DNA of 64,000 nucleotides from Tritrichomonas musculus (Eukaryota; Parabasalia; Tritrichomonadida; Tritrichomonadidae): contig JAPFFF010000003.1 in assembly GCA_039105265.1 (NCBI GenBank), positions 1,860,001-1,924,000 of the forward strand, given 5' to 3'. Below, in pieces: positions 18,318-28,313 of this stretch. Made by a program: the position numbers and the translations under genes. Position 1 is the stretch's first letter, and each line of letters opens with the position of its first letter. Under the pieces are notes generated by a model that worked only from the letters and a program-made list of their open reading frames with translations, made no database searches and had not been told where the DNA came from.

Positions 18318-20807
18318 ATGGCAGATATTCCTCCACGAGAACAACAAAAAGAAACTATTAAAAAAATTGAAGAAGGATCACTCAAAATTGGCGAAAAAGT
18401 TTGTCCAATTGCAGAAGAATGGTATAGTAAATGGAAATATAATGTTGGCTATGATCAAGGTACCGAACCAAATTATACTGAATTGGGCCCAATAGATAAC
18501 ACAAAAATTATATATAATGGACGTTTGAGAAAAGTTGTTTCTGAAGAGCAAGATTATTTATTATTACGGAAAGAATCTTATGATATTTTAGAAAAATGGT
18601 ACACAGGAGGACCAACTATAGTGTTGGATGTTATTCCTGATAACAGAGGAAGACCTACCGTTGTTAAAAGCTATATCAAAATTGAAGCTAACTATAAAAA
18701 AGATAAAAAAGAAATTGAAATCCACAAATTCATGAAAATTTCGGAAGTTCATAAACTTATTAGATCTGAATTTAAGGTTGCAGATACATTAAAAACCTGT
18801 TTACGCGACTATCTTAATCATCACGTAAGTCAAGAACTTGATGATAATAAATATGTTGACGATTACGCAATTATACGAGGAGAACAAATCCTTCTTGATT
18901 TTTTTGAAGATGAAAAATGGTATTCATCTACTTTAAAAGCAACTTTTAAAAAAGCTGATGTACTTTCAAATCAAACGTCATCTTTTATGTCTTCAATCAG
19001 AACTGAGGCTGGCATTGTTGGCTTTAACAACCTTGGAAATACATGCTTCTTTAATTCTGGAACTCAATGCTTAATGCATACAGTACCTTTAATGAATTTT
19101 ATGCTCAGTGATGATAAATGGAAAAAAGATCTTAATGTCACCAACCCACTTGGAATGAGAGGAGAATTAGCCAATACATTTGCATCTATTGCTCACCAAG
19201 TATGGTCTGGAAATAATAGTGTGATTGCTCCTCGTGAGTTAAAACATATAATTGGCAGATATGCTCCTCAATTCAGTGGCTGGGGTCAACAAGACTCTCA
19301 TGAATTAATTTTATTCATGCTTGATGGCGTCCACGAAGATTTGAATAGATGCAGAAATAAACCTATTGTAGAACCTGTTGAAGGCGACGGCACTGATGAT
19401 GAAGAGAAATCTAAAGAAGCTTGGAAACGCCATAAGCTTCGTAATGATTCAATCATTGTTGACCTTTTCCACGGACAAATTCGCTCACGGCTAATTTGCC
19501 CCAAATGCCACTCAACAACTGTTGTGTTTGATCCATATATGTCAATTCCTATGCCAATTAATCGCCCTCACACCAAAAAGATTAAAGTTTTGTTTGTTCC
19601 TTTCGACTTTTACGAAGAAAGAAAAACTCTTAAAATTGAAATACCATCGTCTGCCAAAAAAGATATCAACGAAATTGCTTCAGAAAGCATTTCTACACTA
19701 ATTGGAAAACATGTTAAGGTTATTATCGGTGCACGTTCTTATACTGATTCTCCCATTAAATGGGGTCTTCAAGAATCTAGTTATTCAACGCCTACTTATT
19801 TTGCTTATGAAATCCCTGAAGATGAAAATGCACTTTACATTCCATGCACAATTAAGATGAATTCAAAACATAGTTATTATTATGCATCAAAATCAACTTC
19901 GAAATTGCAAGTACCATTCCTTGTTGATATCCATGATCTACCTGACAATTTTGATGATGAAGAAGAGCTGCCTAATTTCAAGAGGAAGGTTGAAGATAAA
20001 TTAAGCAAATTATGGGATCCTACATATAATGTTGAAGAAACAGAATACATGAAGAAATTACAAGAAGATCTTGATCCAACTCCAAAAGAAAAATTATTCA
20101 AGGATCCATCAGAAAAGATAAGCTCTACAATCAAAACAAACAGCTATACTTATTATCGTGCTAGTACATCTAAGGAAAGTCTTAAGAAACCTACAAAGGA
20201 ATGCAAATATTTTGTTAATGCACAAGCTTCAATCGTTCTCAATCCAGAATCGAAATTCTCTTTCCCAGCTCTTCTTCAAAACATTGAACCTAAAGAAGAT
20301 GAAGATGATGACGCAAAGAAGAAAAAAGATGCTGTCGATCTTGATACTTGCTTCGGATATTTCGCATTAGAAGAAGACCTTGATGCTGATAATCAATGGT
20401 ATTGCCCTAAATGCAAGGAATTTGTTTGCGCCAATAAAAAACTTGACATTTGGAAAGTTCCACAAATTCTCGTTATTCAATTGAAGAGATTTATTGGTGG
20501 TCGTTGGACTTCAAGAAAACTTGATCAATATGTTGATTTCCCAGAAGTTATTGATATGAAGAAATATGTTATTGGCCCTCAGAAAGACAAAGAAAAATTA
20601 AATTATCGTCTTTTTGCCGTCTCAAACCATATGGGTGGTCTTGGCGGTGGCCATTATACAGCATGCGCTAGAGTTAGAGATCCTATTAATCAAACAAACG
20701 ATAAAGGCTGGTATAATTTTAATGATTCATCTGCTTCACATTCATCAGAATCGAGCGCCCACTCATCTTCTGCATATGTTCTATTTTATGAAAGAATTTC
20801 TGAATAA
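18318..20807 (+). CDS. Ubiquitin carboxyl-terminal hydrolase, DUSP-USP architecture
   Basis: Encodes 829 residues. A DUSP domain lies at ~20-115 (CPIAEEWYSKWK, GPIDNTKIIYNGRLRK). The catalytic USP domain starts at ~233: Cys box GFNNLGNTCFFNSGTQCL with catalytic Cys243, QQDSHELILFMLD, and zinc-type CPKC pairs (LICPKCHSTT, WYCPKCKEF). The His box SNHMGGLGGGHYTACARV has His779, and WYNFNDSS has Asp803. A ~250-residue insertion (~420-690) separates the two zinc pairs, as in the USP4/11/15 group. All catalytic residues are present, so it should be an active thiol protease that removes ubiquitin. The stop lies in TAAAG and the next start is only 44 nt away. Confidence 0.95.
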   Translation: MADIPPREQQKETIKKIEEGSLKIGEKVCPIAEEWYSKWKYNVGYDQGTEPNYTELGPIDNTKIIYNGRLRKVVSEEQDYLLLRKESYDILEKWYTGGPTIVLDVIPDNRGRPTVVKSYIKIEANYKKDKKEIEIHKFMKISEVHKLIRSEFKVADTLKTCLRDYLNHHVSQELDDNKYVDDYAIIRGEQILLDFFEDEKWYSSTLKATFKKADVLSNQTSSFMSSIRTEAGIVGFNNLGNTCFFNSGTQCLMHTVPLMNFMLSDDKWKKDLNVTNPLGMRGELANTFASIAHQVWSGNNSVIAPRELKHIIGRYAPQFSGWGQQDSHELILFMLDGVHEDLNRCRNKPIVEPVEGDGTDDEEKSKEAWKRHKLRNDSIIVDLFHGQIRSRLICPKCHSTTVVFDPYMSIPMPINRPHTKKIKVLFVPFDFYEERKTLKIEIPSSAKKDINEIASESISTLIGKHVKVIIGARSYTDSPIKWGLQESSYSTPTYFAYEIPEDENALYIPCTIKMNSKHSYYYASKSTSKLQVPFLVDIHDLPDNFDDEEELPNFKRKVEDKLSKLWDPTYNVEETEYMKKLQEDLDPTPKEKLFKDPSEKISSTIKTNSYTYYRASTSKESLKKPTKECKYFVNAQASIVLNPESKFSFPALLQNIEPKEDEDDDAKKKKDAVDLDTCFGYFALEEDLDADNQWYCPKCKEFVCANKKLDIWKVPQILVIQLKRFIGGRWTSRKLDQYVDFPEVIDMKKYVIGPQKDKEKLNYRLFAVSNHMGGLGGGHYTACARVRDPINQTNDKGWYNFNDSSASHSSESSAHSSSAYVLFYERISE

Positions 20808-20851
20808 AGAAAATTTTATTTTTATTCAATTTTCAATTCAATTTTTTTTTG

Positions 20852-22003
20852 ATGTCATATCCATTATTAGAATGCTTGGATCTTGATTGCTGGGATTTTA
20901 AGGCCGAGGGATTTGATTCTATCATTTTGACTTGGGTTGGGCCATCAAGTTCTGAGTTTTATATGAAAACTCTTAGGCTATTTAAAAATCAAAATGAAGG
21001 TTATCGCCGTGGAAATGCAAAACCAATTTCTGATTTTACAGATAGAGTTACTCTTCTTCAAAATTACATAAACATATTTATTAGACCATACCTACCTGAA
21101 GTTGACTCAGGGATTCCAGTATCAGTTACTCAAGATTTTCTTGAAAAAATTGCCAAAAAAATAGAACCATCTCGCTCGGATCGACGTCGTGCAGAATCAC
21201 AAATTTGCATTACATCAAAAGTTGCATTAATACATGATGATCATATACCTCCAAACTCACTTGTCGTTGAACTTAAACCAAAATGGGGATTTCTACCTTC
21301 TTGCCCACTTATTCCAAACGATTCACCAAAACTTTCTATATCTCGTTTTCAATTATTACAAAGATCGAAATTAAAAAAAGGTGAAATTCAAGCGATTACC
21401 AAATATGATCCACTAGATTTATTTAGTGGAACTGAAGAAGGCATCAAAAAAGCAATAGAATCTCTTGTTGATAATCCTCAAGGAAATTTAAAAGTTTTTA
21501 GAGATCAAAAAAAATCAAATTTAGATAAAAAAGAAACTGAGCAATTTATTCAATTAATAACTCAAAATTTATCAAAAAATTCTTTGAAAAAATTACTTGA
21601 TTTACAATATCTTGATGTTTGGGACATTGAGTGCTTACCACCAATCATTGAAAAAGCCGGCGATGTGACTTGGAATGACCTTATTTCTGATCAAAATGTT
21701 ATTAATGGTGTTAAAAAAATGATGGACGAGAAATATCATTTACCAGAATCAAAAGAAGAAGTAATTAAATTACGTGATAACTTAACGAAAGAAGAAGCAA
21801 AAATATTTATCACCGCATTTTGCCTCTCTCAAGCTGCAAAAGATTGCAGCTACATGATTCTTTTCGAAAACAAAGCAATTAGAAATCCTAAAATATTTAT
21901 AATAGATTTTGACATGAAAATGCCAGAGTTTTTAATTTCAAATTATTTGAAAAATGATAAAAGCATAGTCGCCACTTTCATTGAGATGGAATCTAACAAA
22001 TAA
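20852..22003 (+). CDS. IPK1: Inositol-pentakisphosphate 2-kinase (IPK1)
   Basis: Encodes 383 residues from the ATG at 20852 (a TTG codon precedes it in frame). The family block VVELKPKWGFLPSCPLIPN is at ~145-165 and YDPLDLFSGT at ~195-205; these match the conserved E-(I/L)-K-P-K-x-G-F-L and Y-x-P-L-D-L-F-S motifs. A C-terminal LSQAAKDCSYMILF corresponds to the late (A/T)-K-D-C-S-(I/M)-M-(I/L) motif. The enzyme phosphorylates InsP5 at the 2-OH to make InsP6. TCAATTTT immediately upstream is a near-Inr. It is packed 44 nt behind the USP gene on the same strand, so its promoter must sit within or next to that gene's end. Confidence 0.88.
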   Translation: MSYPLLECLDLDCWDFKAEGFDSIILTWVGPSSSEFYMKTLRLFKNQNEGYRRGNAKPISDFTDRVTLLQNYINIFIRPYLPEVDSGIPVSVTQDFLEKIAKKIEPSRSDRRRAESQICITSKVALIHDDHIPPNSLVVELKPKWGFLPSCPLIPNDSPKLSISRFQLLQRSKLKKGEIQAITKYDPLDLFSGTEEGIKKAIESLVDNPQGNLKVFRDQKKSNLDKKETEQFIQLITQNLSKNSLKKLLDLQYLDVWDIECLPPIIEKAGDVTWNDLISDQNVINGVKKMMDEKYHLPESKEEVIKLRDNLTKEEAKIFITAFCLSQAAKDCSYMILFENKAIRNPKIFIIDFDMKMPEFLISNYLKNDKSIVATFIEMESNK

Positions 22004-22286
22004 TATATATCGAATCATTTCATATAAACAATTAAAGTATTCTTTAGCAATTATTAAAGTGATTATTGAATATTTAAAATAATAAAGAAAATGAATACAT
22101 ATGACTGCCATGTATTCCCATAATTTTTATAGATTGCCATATATTTCTAAAATAAAGATAACAAAATAAATATGAAAATATATTTCAAATACTATTATTC
22201 AGATAATATTTTTTTATTAATATATTACAAATAAAAAAAACATGAAAAAATATAAATAAAAATAAAACACAAATGTGAGAAAAAAG

Positions 22287-23348
22287 CTAATGGCGATAAG
22301 TTCCACCTCGTGCAACTTTACAAGTTGTCATTGGACCTCTTGGTGCTGGCAAATTGCTTTCGCAAAATCTCATATGCCTTTCTGCTTGCTCCTTTCCGAA
22401 TCTCCTTCCACAATAGGGACAACGTACTCTTCCATCTGGCGATTCATTACTTTGTCTTGAGGAATATTTTGGGATTACTATTTTTTTGCTTCCAGATGTA
22501 GAGCCATATTCTGCCATTCGGGCTGCACGAAGAGCTCGTATCAATTCTTCATGCTCTTGAACATATTTTGGTTTTTCACCTGGCATTCTTCTTGTATTTG
22601 ATGTGATACTTCCTGTTGTTTTGGAGCTTAGCTTGCCAAATGCTGCTGGATTATAAGATATTCGTTGCCTTTGAGAGTTAAATGGCCTTCTCTTGGGTTT
22701 TGAACATCTGGCACATATTGACTCGTGAACAGGAAGACGATCCATTGCAAATTTCCTACCACAGTAACGGCATTGCCCTCTGTTATCACAATCACCATCT
22801 TCAGGCACATCAAATTTTGTTTTTCTGCGAGATCGTGAACCAGGCGGAAGAATTCTCTTGGGAATCTGCTTCACTTGTGGAGGGGGAGCAAACATCAAAT
22901 CTCTAATATCAAAGCTATCATCAACTTGCCCACCATATCGCATTGCTCCAGTTATACGTGGCCTATATTCAACATACTCATCAACTGGCTTTTTCTTTTG
23001 TAATGAAGCAGTAAAAAGACGATTAGAAACATTCTGTGATGAAGACATTTTAGGTTTAACACTTTGCGATGATGATAATTGATTTTTTGTAATTGTTTTT
23101 GGTGATGCAATTCTTCTACCAGCATCTATCGCTTTAGATGTTCGGGGCCTATGCAAACTACTTACCCAAGTATTGAAGGTTTGTCGATTCACTGCAGTTA
23201 AACCGAGATCTCGAAGATTTTTTTCGGTCAAAGAAAAAAGTGATTTTCCAGAAATATTATTATTTACAAATGTAGTACCATACTTACCAAGTCCAATTTC
23301 ATATAAATGAGCAGCAACATCATCTGGTGTCCAATTAACAGGATTCAT
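22287..23348 (-). CDS. SAM-domain protein with two C2HC zinc fingers (ZC2HC1-like)
   Basis: Encodes 353 residues from the ATG at 23348; an upstream in-frame ATG at 23456 adds 36 residues with no similarity. Residues ~1-68 are a SAM domain (NWTPDDVAAHLYEIGLGKY, LTEKNLRDLGL). A basic, Ser-rich linker leads to finger 1 at ~193-212 (CRYCGRKF...H...C) and finger 2 at ~310-329 (CPYCGRRF...H...C), the C2HC pattern of ZC2HC1 proteins. The family is linked to cilia, basal bodies and microtubules in other eukaryotes, so a cytoskeletal role is inferred. TCATA with +1 at 23372 lies 24 nt upstream and supports the chosen start. Confidence 0.8.
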   Translation of the reverse strand: MNPVNWTPDDVAAHLYEIGLGKYGTTFVNNNISGKSLFSLTEKNLRDLGLTAVNRQTFNTWVSSLHRPRTSKAIDAGRRIASPKTITKNQLSSSQSVKPKMSSSQNVSNRLFTASLQKKKPVDEYVEYRPRITGAMRYGGQVDDSFDIRDLMFAPPPQVKQIPKRILPPGSRSRRKTKFDVPEDGDCDNRGQCRYCGRKFAMDRLPVHESICARCSKPKRRPFNSQRQRISYNPAAFGKLSSKTTGSITSNTRRMPGEKPKYVQEHEELIRALRAARMAEYGSTSGSKKIVIPKYSSRQSNESPDGRVRCPYCGRRFGKEQAERHMRFCESNLPAPRGPMTTCKVARGGTYRH

Positions 23349-23758
23349 TTTTTGTAATAACGAAATTTTTATGATAATTTGTATACAACACAAATTTAAT
23401 TGAAGATTTTTTTTATTTTCACAAAATTGATAAGAAAACTTTTTGAATTTACTCAATTATAAAACCCAGAAAAGCAAAAATTTTTCCATATTAGGGCCCA
23501 ATTTGGTGGGAAACAAATTATTCAAGAATTCAACAATACTGCATTCCCATGCATACTTAAGCATATACTACTCTATTTTTGATTTTTTTTTTTTTAAATA
23601 GAAATATAAAACATCTTTTATGGAAAACATTAGCACCATAATAATTATCAATTAATTAAAATAATCAGATAGTTATTTTGCTTTTTTAAAAGAGAAATAA
23701 GATTGATCATAAACATTTTTAGTCATAAAGTTAGAAATATTATATTTTAAGTATTTAA

Positions 23759-23794
<36 letters not shown>

Positions 23795-23922
23795 AAATAT
23801 TAAAAAAGAATTAGAATTTTACCATAATAATTTATACATCTTTATTTTTCAAGAAGATAAGCATCATAAATTGAAAAAATAAACGTCTCTAAAATTTCAT
23901 ATTTCAAAATAACTTTTTGCTG
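23349..23922. other. Divergent promoter spacer with poly-T tract
   Basis: Lies between the minus-strand SAM/zinc-finger gene and the plus-strand coiled-coil gene. It holds the Inr of each gene, an AACTTTTTGA-type motif near 23.44 kb and a 29-T run at 23762-23790. Confidence 0.6.
23762..23790. repeat. Homopolymer run of 29 T
   Basis: An uninterrupted T tract about 130 bp upstream of the coiled-coil gene. Length may be unstable or an assembly estimate. Confidence 0.9.
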
Positions 23923-25002
23923 ATGAGCGAAGAAGAAGTATCAAATTTAAATGGACCAATAGAAGATCCTCAACTACGATGCTTGGCTCTTGTTGAAAAA
24001 ATTATAGGGTCATTAAATGATTCAGATATTAAAAATCGATTTTTTACTTTAAAAGAAAAAATTCTTGGAAATAATTCTTATACAACACCATCTACATCAT
24101 TTGATTCTCAGCAAAAAAGTTCAGACAAAGCTTATGCATTTTACCAAACATTATCCAAGGAAAATCAAAGATTAAAGGACAAGCTTGCTGAACTTTCTTT
24201 TAAAAAGCCAGATTTTTCAAACGACCCCGAAAATGAAGCTATAGCAGCTCAACTACGAGAACTTGAGAAGAAAATATTACCAACACACCTACTGCCACCT
24301 AGTGGCAATGCAGTCCAAGAGCTTGACTCTCTAAAAAAAGTTATAGATGCAAAATTAAGCTCTCTTGATTTTGTCCGTGAGAAGCTCAGGACCGAAAATC
24401 AACGATTGAAAAACGATTATCGAGAAATTAGCCAAAATTTAGCGCAAAAAGTTAATGCTGCTAAAGAAAAAGAAGATAGTGAACAAAGGGCTATAAATGC
24501 TCAAGAAAGATCACTTACAGAAGAAATAAAAAAAGCTCAAATTGAACTTAATAATGTAACTGATAAATATCGTCTTGCAAGTGAAGAAAATAGTAGAATC
24601 AGACAAAAACTTAACGAAGCGGTTGCATTACAAGAAAGAATACAGAAGGAATCATTGGAAACAGAAAATATGATCAAGAAAATGGAAAAAGAAAATATCT
24701 CTCTTTTTTCTGAAATTGAACAATTGAAAATCCAATTAAACGTTAAAACTAAAGAACTTACATCATTACAAACTTTGCAGAAATTTGGCGTTGAAGTTAG
24801 TGATGATATTGATATATCAGATGAGATCTCAAAATTGACAAAACAAAGAGATTCACTAAAATCAGAAAATGCGCAACTTGCTTTCGACCTAAAGAAAATG
24901 GATAATATACCAAACACAGAAGCAACAATAACTTCAACTGAAACAATCAGTTTAGACGAGGATGAACTTGCTGCCCAAATCTTGAATTCCAAATGGCATT
25001 AG
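23923..25002 (+). CDS. Coiled-coil protein of unknown function
   Basis: Encodes 359 residues from the ATG at 23923 (TTG and CTG precede it in frame). Residues ~15-50 form a short helical head (LRCLALVEKIIGSLN). From ~70 to ~325 there is nearly continuous heptad-type coiled coil, including KENQRLKDKLAEL, TENQRLKNDYREI and ENSRIRQKLNEAV. An acidic C-terminus ends LDEDELAAQILNSKWH. I do not recognise a family; long coiled coils of this kind are common among trichomonad cytoskeletal proteins. An Inr TCATAT at 23897-23902 lies 24 nt upstream. The stop is TAG, not in TAAA. Confidence 0.75.
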   Translation: MSEEEVSNLNGPIEDPQLRCLALVEKIIGSLNDSDIKNRFFTLKEKILGNNSYTTPSTSFDSQQKSSDKAYAFYQTLSKENQRLKDKLAELSFKKPDFSNDPENEAIAAQLRELEKKILPTHLLPPSGNAVQELDSLKKVIDAKLSSLDFVREKLRTENQRLKNDYREISQNLAQKVNAAKEKEDSEQRAINAQERSLTEEIKKAQIELNNVTDKYRLASEENSRIRQKLNEAVALQERIQKESLETENMIKKMEKENISLFSEIEQLKIQLNVKTKELTSLQTLQKFGVEVSDDIDISDEISKLTKQRDSLKSENAQLAFDLKKMDNIPNTEATITSTETISLDEDELAAQILNSKWH

Positions 25003-25296
25003 AGCCTTTATCAACAATTTGTAAATTCTTTTAATGTGTTAATAAATAACTTTTGATATTTTAACCTCATTATGTTATTTAAGTTTATTTTTTGATTTCA
25101 TCTTGATTTGTTAATAAAAACAAAGAGATACTCCAAAACATTATGAATAAGAATTTGGCTTGAATTATAAGTTTCAATTTTTTACAAATAAGATTCTACA
25201 GAAAGAAGAAATATAATAAATACAATAATAAAAACGCATAGAGAAATATTTAATTCAAACAAACAAATAAAACATATTTCCACTCTTTCATTATTG

Positions 25297-26319
25297 TTAT
25301 TGCTCCATCAAATCTTTAAATATTTTTTCGAAGTCATCTTTTAATTCTAAAAAAGCTTCTTTATCTTTTTCATCATTAACATTTTCATGAAATTCAACAG
25401 AAAGATTTGAAAGATAGTCTAGAAATTCTTCAGGACTTTGCATTTTAACTTGATCTGTTTGGTCCTCTTGCTTTTCACCAACAAAACTATCAGGGGTAAA
25501 AGAACGTTTAAGAATTGAGTTAGATATCGATGAGCTTGTATCTAATGAATATTGGAACCATGCAGAATCGTCGAATTCAAGTTGATTTGATGAGGATTCA
25601 TCGTTTTTCTTGAATTGTGGCTTCATTTGAAAAGATAATGAAGACAATTCATTTTTATTTATAATTTTTGGTATAAACATTGATATATCATTGAGTGTAG
25701 TGCATTGAATCGTACACTTGCCGAGAGGAGTAATAATAGGGCCGAAATCGATTTCTAATAGGTTATCACGCGGAGATGATTTATTGATATCTTCTTTTCC
25801 AATTGGCAATGATCGAAAATGAGAGCATACTGCTGTTATTCTACGGTTGGAAGCTGATATTTGATTTAAAGCGAATCGAAGAGTTTGAATCGGTAAAGCA
25901 TTAAGCATTGAATAAATTGATCTCATGATCTGTGAAAACCTTCTGAATGTGTAATATCTAATATCTCGTTTTTTTCCAATAAAAATAGGACGAGATTCAG
26001 TTGTTTCACATTGCTCATGAACTAAAATCCATCGTTCCGCAACCATATCGAGGTCAGATATCATAACATCAAGTTGAAACCATCCATAAATTGTTCGACG
26101 TGAAACAAGCTCACGTAAAGAGGGCGACTTAGGAATATCTAGTGAGAACCATTGATCTTCATCGAAAATGAAGTCAGAAAGTTCTTCAGGGCATCTATTA
26201 TAATAAATGCATTCGATTATTTTACAGAAGAAAATTCGGGTAAGACTTATATATTTCTGCATTTCTTCACCTATAATTTCTGTTAACGGAATTGACGAGT
26301 TATTTTTAATAGAATTCAT
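25297..26319 (-). CDS. ATG13: ATG13-like HORMA-domain protein (autophagy initiation)
   Basis: Encodes 340 residues from the ATG at 26319. Residues ~10-220 follow the ATG13 HORMA fold: a long first helix (LTRIFFCKIIECIYY), QWFSLDIPKSPSLRE, GWFQLDVMISDLDMVAERW (the ERW signature), YYTFRRFSQIMRSIYSMLNALP, then DFGPIITPLGKCTIQC near the end, equivalent to the FGxVxTPFGxL motif. The remaining ~120 residues are a Ser/Asp/Glu-rich flexible tail, as usual for ATG13. ATG13 activates the ATG1/ULK kinase. A longer frame begins at 26364, but the Inr TCATA sits between the two ATGs, 9 nt before 26319. The stop is TAAC. Confidence 0.72.
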   Translation of the reverse strand: MNSIKNNSSIPLTEIIGEEMQKYISLTRIFFCKIIECIYYNRCPEELSDFIFDEDQWFSLDIPKSPSLRELVSRRTIYGWFQLDVMISDLDMVAERWILVHEQCETTESRPIFIGKKRDIRYYTFRRFSQIMRSIYSMLNALPIQTLRFALNQISASNRRITAVCSHFRSLPIGKEDINKSSPRDNLLEIDFGPIITPLGKCTIQCTTLNDISMFIPKIINKNELSSLSFQMKPQFKKNDESSSNQLEFDDSAWFQYSLDTSSSISNSILKRSFTPDSFVGEKQEDQTDQVKMQSPEEFLDYLSNLSVEFHENVNDEKDKEAFLELKDDFEKIFKDLMEQ

Positions 26320-26324
26320 TCCTT

Positions 26325-26330
26325 TTATGA
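26325..26330 (-). promoter_or_regulatory. Initiator (Inr) that decides the ATG13-like start
   Basis: The minus strand reads TCATAA with the +1 A at 26328. It falls downstream of the in-frame ATG at 26364 and 9 nt upstream of the ATG at 26319, so only the second would be in the mRNA. Confidence 0.55.
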
Positions 26331-26491
26331 AATAAAAAGTTAAAAAAACGATTAAATATTGCATAGAATTAAATTAAAAACGATCAAATCTAAAAATAAG
26401 AATAAATATCAGGCAAGAAATTTATATATGAATTAACTCTGAGTGAAGTATGAAAAGAAAGAAAGTCAGGCAATTGTTATTAAGAATAAAC

Positions 26492-26998
26492 CTAAAATCT
26501 GGAAGGTCTTTTAGCATCAATCATGGATGGGGTGCCAATGAACATCGATCCACTGTTGTTGCGAGCTGCATTTCGGTTAATACTGTTGTTAAAGTTATTA
26601 TTTGTGCGGCTGAACGATACCGATGAGCCTAATCTTGATCTTGTGCTCAATCCACTTCCACAATATGAAGGACAGCAACGAGTGAGGTCAGCAACACATT
26701 CAGCGCCACTTGTAAAGCGAGCCAAAACTTTGGGCGATTTACCTCCTCTTGAACCTGAAATCTGACCACTAAAGTTTCCGCCTGAAAAACTATTTTGGAG
26801 ATTGGACATATTATCAGAAAGATTTCTGTAATGTCTTGATGGTCTGATACTTTCACCTTCTTCTGGTGTATCATATAATCCACATTTATGGAGATAATAA
26901 GAAACACCTCCTGTTGTTCTGAAGAGAGCTGGTTCTCTTTGTGGTTGAACATGAGCTCTGACTAGTGGCTTTCTTCCTTTTTGATAATCTCCAATCAT
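26492..26998 (-). CDS. Small basic Ser/Asn/Arg-rich protein, unknown
   Basis: Encodes 168 residues with pI clearly basic. The N-terminal ~50 residues look ordered (GDYQKGRKPLVRAHVQPQRE, GVSYYLHKCGLYDTPEEG). The rest is low-complexity Ser/Asn/Gly/Arg with one Cys cluster (CVADLTRCCPSYCGSG). No family is recognised. It sits head-to-tail behind the start of the ATG13-like gene, 172 bp apart and on the same strand. Coding status rests on frame length and the protein-like N-terminus. Confidence 0.6.
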   Translation of the reverse strand: MIGDYQKGRKPLVRAHVQPQREPALFRTTGGVSYYLHKCGLYDTPEEGESIRPSRHYRNLSDNMSNLQNSFSGGNFSGQISGSRGGKSPKVLARFTSGAECVADLTRCCPSYCGSGLSTRSRLGSSVSFSRTNNNFNNSINRNAARNNSGSMFIGTPSMIDAKRPSRF

Positions 26999-28313
26999 TT
27001 TGTAAGAATCTTAACTTTTAGAGTAATTATTATTAATTCAAATAAACGGCTCTGTTCTCCTTTCAATTTCAATGAATACACATCAATCAAAAAATATAAT
27101 CATCTTACCATAATTATGAAAATACAAAGTGAAAATATAATATATAAAGATTGATATCGTTTTATAAGCAAATGAGTTTCTTAAAAAAAAACGTTCATTT
27201 TCAGAAATAAGCTGATGCGCAATGATACAGCTTGAAATCTTTTCATTATTTCAATGATTAAGTTATTGCCAAAAAACGTTTTTTTGTTAAAATTATAACA
27301 AAAGTCTACTTCTTTAATTGGTAACATCAGAAACAGTAAATCAATGATATTTGCTTTTATATTTGAAATTCAATATTTCGAAAAATTCAGTTTTGCTATT
27401 GTTGAAATAATACATGCGTTTTCAGATTTCAGAATAACCAGAGTTATTTAAATTTAAATCATTATATTAAAAACAGATTCATCAATAAATTATTATATAA
27501 TTTCATTGTTTATTATATAAAAAACATAATTAACCCTAAAATTACTTGCAATTAGATTCACAATTTGTATAATTACAAAAATTATATTGTATCAAACAAG
27601 CAAAATCAGGTTTCTTTATCATTTCCTTTAAATTGATGTAACAAAGCCAACTTTTTTCAATAAATTTTATTTTAATTCTAAAATATCGTTATCTCAATAA
27701 ATTTTATAAACTATTAATTTTAAATATGTTTTATTTAATTATAAGAAACTAAAAAACAATTAAAAATGCATGAAAATAGTATGGATTAATTATATAGCTC
27801 AGAAAAGTAAAGTTTGTGCTATAAAAAAAAATTGGCCCAAAATTTTGCTTTCATCGCTATATATACTTTGTTTCACCATATATTTATTCGATTTATTCGG
27901 ATTAAAAGCCAATCGGATCTTCCAATTTTTTTTTTCTCTTATAAAATGGCTTGAAAAAGTGAAAAGCAATCACTTTACAAAATATGATATTTTATTTTTA
28001 TTCAAAAAAATTTGAATGAATTTTCACAAATTATAAAATAAAATTATCAATTATTATTATTATTCTATTAAACCGAAATATCTAAAAAAAGTATATCTTG
28101 AAGTTGTAGGATAAAGTAATTAATTAAACAAATAATATAATTTATAAAATTTATATCATAAATTTTAGTAATAATAAATAATAAAAATTTTGGCAGGATC
28201 TTGGCTTGTGTACATCTCTTTAAATTCAATATTTCAGAAATTTGAATGAAGATTTGTTTTTAATTCAATGTTATTGTTTTTTACCAAACAATTCACATTT
28301 ACATAAGTTTCAA
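26999..28313. other. Long AT-rich intergenic region
   Basis: No convincing gene. An 81-codon frame at 27770-28015 has Ile/Phe/Lys-rich composition typical of noncoding AT-rich DNA. An Inr-like TCACA at 28293-28297 belongs to the next gene. Confidence 0.55.

Noticed and set aside
27770-28015. 81-codon frame between the small basic protein and the pyrophosphorylase fusion
   Set aside because: Ile/Phe/Lys-rich, no family, no Inr, typical of AT-rich noncoding DNA.
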